From NCBI GenBank assembly GCA_014898425.1, contig RCSZ01000024.1, forward strand, positions 1 through 64,000: DNA of 64,000 nucleotides, in the 5' to 3' direction. Within the stretch, counting starts at the first letter, position 1. Each line of letters begins with the position of its first letter. Below the pieces are notes generated by a model that did no database searches, had not been told where the DNA came from, and was given only the letters and a program-made list of their open reading frames with translations. Below are positions 61,013 through 64,000 of this stretch, in pieces. This DNA is from Botryotinia globosa. Lineage: Eukaryota; Ascomycota; Leotiomycetes; Helotiales; Sclerotiniaceae. The translations under genes were made by a program, and so were the position numbers.

Positions 61013-64000
61013 TCATTCCCTTTCCCTCCACCTTCCATTCCTATTCCCATCCGCCTCCACAACCCCCAAATACCTCTCCAAAATTCCCTCCAACCTCCTA
61101 TCCAACTCCTTTCTCAACTCTTCATATTCTTTCCTCGCCTCTTCTTCGGCCTTTTCACATCTCACTTGATAACTGTCTCCTTCTCTTCCCGCATCGCTTC
61201 CTTGTGTATTCCTCCCCGGCGAGTCCCTCACCCGTTCCTCTTCTTCTCTCCGCCTCTCCTCCTCCTCCCTAATCCTCTCTCTTTGTTGCGCAATGAGATT
61301 TGCTGCTCTCGCTCCATCTCCATTCCCCCCATCACTTCTCTCTTGACCTTGATAGATCCCATTCCCATTCCATCCATCTCCATCTCCGTTTCGATTTCGC
61401 AAACTATCATCGTGCTGATCTCTCGCCCGAGTCCTCTCTCCATTTTGACCAACTCCCATTCCCATCACTTCCTCAATCCCCCTCATACCAATATCGATAC
61501 CCCTACCCCCACTTCCAAAACCAATTCTTCCATCTCCACGATCAAGGTACCGTGACTGCCGCTGCCGCTGCTCCTGCTCAGCTCGTCCCACTTGTTCTGG
61601 TTCGGGTTGTCGTCGTTGTTGCTCTTGCTCTTGCTGTTGAGCTTGTAGTCTTTGCTCGATTATTTGGTCAGCTAGACGTACGCGTTGCTGTTCAGCTATC
61701 CGTTCCTGTTCCCCTCCAACTGTAAAAAAAAGCGGTTGTTGAGCTTGTGCTTGTGCAGCACCTGCCGGGAGGACTCCTGCAAGTTGAGAAGGAAATGCAT
61801 TACCAGTTCCAACTACAGGTATAGATCCAGATCCAGCAGGAAAAGGAAAAGGAAACGTAGATAGAGGTAAAGCAACAGTAATATCGTTATTACGATTCTG
61901 ATTTTGATTGAGGTTTGGAGAAACATTGTGATTGAGATTTGAATTATAATGCGCATGTACCTGACGGTCACGTGAATAAGGTGAGAGAGGTTTTCCTTGT
62001 TCGACTAAACCTTGAGGTTGTTGCTGTTGATAGTCGGTTTGTGGTTGCGGTTGTTGAAGCTGTTGCAAGGTATTGTGATGACGGTCGCGTGAATAAGGTG
62101 AGAGAGGTTTTCCTTGTTCGACTAAACCTTGGGGTTGTTGCTGTTGATAGCTGGTTTGTGGTTGCGGTTCTTGAAAGTTGGTTTGTGGCTGTGGCTGTGG
62201 CTGTGGTTGCTGATAGCTGAGATGTGGTTGTTCATAGCTGGGTTGTGGTTGTGGTTGTTGACAGTTGGTTTGTGACTGTGACTGTGGTTCTGGTTGTTGA
62301 TAGCTGGTTTGTGGTTGCGATTGTTGAAGCCGTTGCGAGTTATTGTGAATTGATAGATTCTCCAAACATTGAGCTACGCGTTGCTGTTCAGCTACACGTT
62401 GTTGCTCCTCTTGCTGAAGCTGAAGTTGAAACTCCGATAAAGATATTCCAGCCCTTGAAGGAGTAGTCGAAGTTAAAGGGGGCAAATCGTGTTGATCAAG
62501 ACTTGATGAGGTAGTGCGAAATTGAGATGGCTTTGAAGATTGAGCTCCAAAGGGTAGTGTACGAGTGGAAGATTGGTTTGTTATGAAGGTTTGCTGTGTA
62601 GGCACAGGTGTAGGTGTAGGTTTAGTGGAATTGAAGATGGAAAACAGAGTTGAATGTCCTTGGTTTATGGCAGCTGATTGTGTCTGATAGGCTGGTTGCC
62701 CGGAAACATTTGATTGCCTGGACATACTTGGTTGGGGGCCATTTGTCGTTGGTTGCGACTGGTACGCAGCTTGCTGCCCGGCCATATTCGATTGAGGTCC
62801 ATTTGTCATCGGCTGTGATTGGTACACAGCTTGTTGCCCAGCCATATTTGATTGTCCGGCCATGCTTGACTGAGCTTCATCTATGGCTGGCGGCCACTGG
62901 TATGCAGCTGATTGCCCTTGATATGCTAATAGAAAATCAGCTAAAGTCACATATAATCAATCGATGATGTGATATTTACCTCCAGTAGCTGGTTGTGCTA
63001 TATTCATGGGAGCTTGCTGTTGAAATGTAGTCGGCTGGGTCATATTTGTGGTTGCTTGTTGCTGGTATGTAGCTATGGCTGGTTGTTCCGATACATTTGA
63101 TTGAGCCATAGATGTCTGATTAAATCCATTGATAAGAAATCCTCTTGGAATATCTCCGCCAGAAGTAGGTATTTTCGATTGAGTAAATAGAGTTGCAGAA
63201 TTCCGTGATGCTATCTCTTTCCCGGGTTGAAAAGATACTTGATAATCTTGGCGACGCAGAGTAGATGGTTGAGATGGAGGTGCTTGAAATATAGGCGGTT
63301 GAGATATGGCCGGTGGTAAAAACGTAAATGAAGATCCAGCGGGTGGTTGCATTGTAGGGGACGGTTGCGATGATTGAGATACAGCAGGTGTTTGAACTAC
63401 AGGGGACAATTGTGATGCAGCAGATGATTGAGATGAAGGCGGTTGAAATGTCGGCGGTTGAGACATGGCAGGTGGTAGAGATGTAAACGATGATTGTGAT
63501 CCAGCGGGTGATTGTATTATAGGAGTTGATTGCGATGATTGAGATACAGTAGGTGATTGAACTACAGGTGGCAATTGTGAAACAGGAAGTGGTTGTGATA
63601 AAGGCGGCTGGGATGTAGCAATGGGTCCAAGTGAAGGAGATAAGTCCTCTCCTGCGATCCTTTTAGAATGGCGAGATCCTTGAGCTGGTGGAGTCATAGA
63701 TTTCAACTTTGTTTCAACCTTCTTTTTTAACATTTCATGCAAATCGCCATGCTGGTTACTTTGGCCTTGATATTTTTGCCACCCAAGTTTCTCCATTGCT
63801 TCTGATACAAATTGACTTAAGCTGGTTCGAATGGCTTGACAACTTTGAGTTAGGTTATGACTTTCGATAATTCCCATAATAATGTTTTCTTCAGACTGCT
63901 GCCAATGAGGCCTGGTTGTTCTTTTAAACATATCGATGTGAGTACCCAGAATGAGATGATCATTCTGATGTTGTTGAGATGAAGACATTTTGGGAGGCAT
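61013..64000 (-). CDS. Q/P/S-rich low-complexity protein, 2 exons, start possibly outside the window
   Basis: Exon 1 is 64000-62980 and exon 2 is 62925-61013, joined over a 54-bp intron (GTAAAT...CTGAT branch-like site...CTATTAG). A 39-bp alternative ending TTTAG at 62941 is also in frame. The joined frame is 2934 nt (977 aa). An ATG sits exactly at the window edge (MPPKMSSSQQHQ), so the true start could lie upstream. Residues ~10-110 look folded (FKRTTRPHWQQSEENI, SLSQFVSEAMEKLGWQKYQG) and could be a small helical DNA- or protein-binding region. Residues ~120-330 are Pro/Ser/Gln-rich with a ~50-residue repeat. Residues ~340-830 are Gln-rich with a 39-residue duplication. The C-terminus is charged and coiled-coil (EEARKEYEELRKELDRRLEG). 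It resembles transcription or RNA-binding co-factors with prion-like Q tracts only in composition. No family is recognised. Confidence 0.75.
61964..62197 (-). repeat. 117-bp in-frame duplication in the Q-rich gene
   Basis: Two units start at 61964 and 62081 (ACGGTC(A/G)CGTGAATAAGG...). They differ by only a few bases and encode QGLVEQGKPLSPYSRDR twice within Gln-rich sequence. The period is exactly 39 codons, so the reading frame is kept. Confidence 0.9.

Noticed and set aside
60902..61725. Plus-strand ORFs of 217 and 141 codons
   Set aside because: They are antisense to the real minus-strand Q-rich gene, whose frame is longer and splices correctly. The antisense composition (Pro/Ser/Leu) is what its codons predict.
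61939..62967. Plus-strand ORFs rich in Val
   Set aside because: Shadow frames of the CAA/CAG-rich minus-strand exon.

Overview
The window looks like nuclear DNA of a filamentous ascomycete (Pezizomycotina). A leotiomycete-like 'two-speed' genome is plausible, but the species cannot be named from sequence alone. Evidence: the three spliced genes have short introns (39-89 bp) with GT...AG ends. About 50 of the 64 kb is extremely AT-rich, and its repeated elements differ from each other almost only by C-to-T and G-to-A transitions. That is the footprint of repeat-induced point mutation (RIP) in fungal AT isochores.

Layout. AT block 1 (1-8770): degenerate tandem repeats, an inverted copy of a composite repeat (called R1 here) and a Copia LTR relic. 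Gene island 1 (about 8770-11890): a decayed gene relic and an intact three-exon coiled-coil gene (10429-11626, minus). AT block 2 (11896-35440): R1, three small LTR-flanked non-coding elements (TRIMs), a Copia 3' fragment, a minus-strand Gypsy element with nested insertions, a near-complete Copia element with its target-site duplication (TSD), and an oppositely oriented Copia fragment. Gene island 2 (35440-39800): a two-exon gene for an 803-aa nuclear-type acidic/coiled-coil protein. AT block 3 (39840-57146): a non-coding LTR-like pair holding an 800-bp foldback element, then a Russian-doll Gypsy complex. In that complex an old Gypsy element contains a Tc1/mariner element, a younger full-length Gypsy of the same family, a solo LTR of another family and a TRIM solo LTR. 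Gene island 3 (57150-64000): mostly intergenic DNA, a 305-bp pure pentanucleotide microsatellite, and a two-exon Q/P/S-rich gene (61013-64000, minus) that may start beyond the window.

How the parts work together. None of the three genes has a function recognisable from sequence, and they do not form an evident pathway. The repeats carry the most information. Exact TSDs allow the insertions to be ordered in time. The 5' LTR is consistently less RIP-mutated than the 3' LTR in the elements where both survive. The TRIM elements carry, directly after the 5' LTR, a sequence complementary to a segment about 30 nt downstream of the LTR TATA box, which suggests a Tf1-like self-priming mechanism in a non-autonomous element. 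All transposon proteins are inactivated by RIP stop codons.
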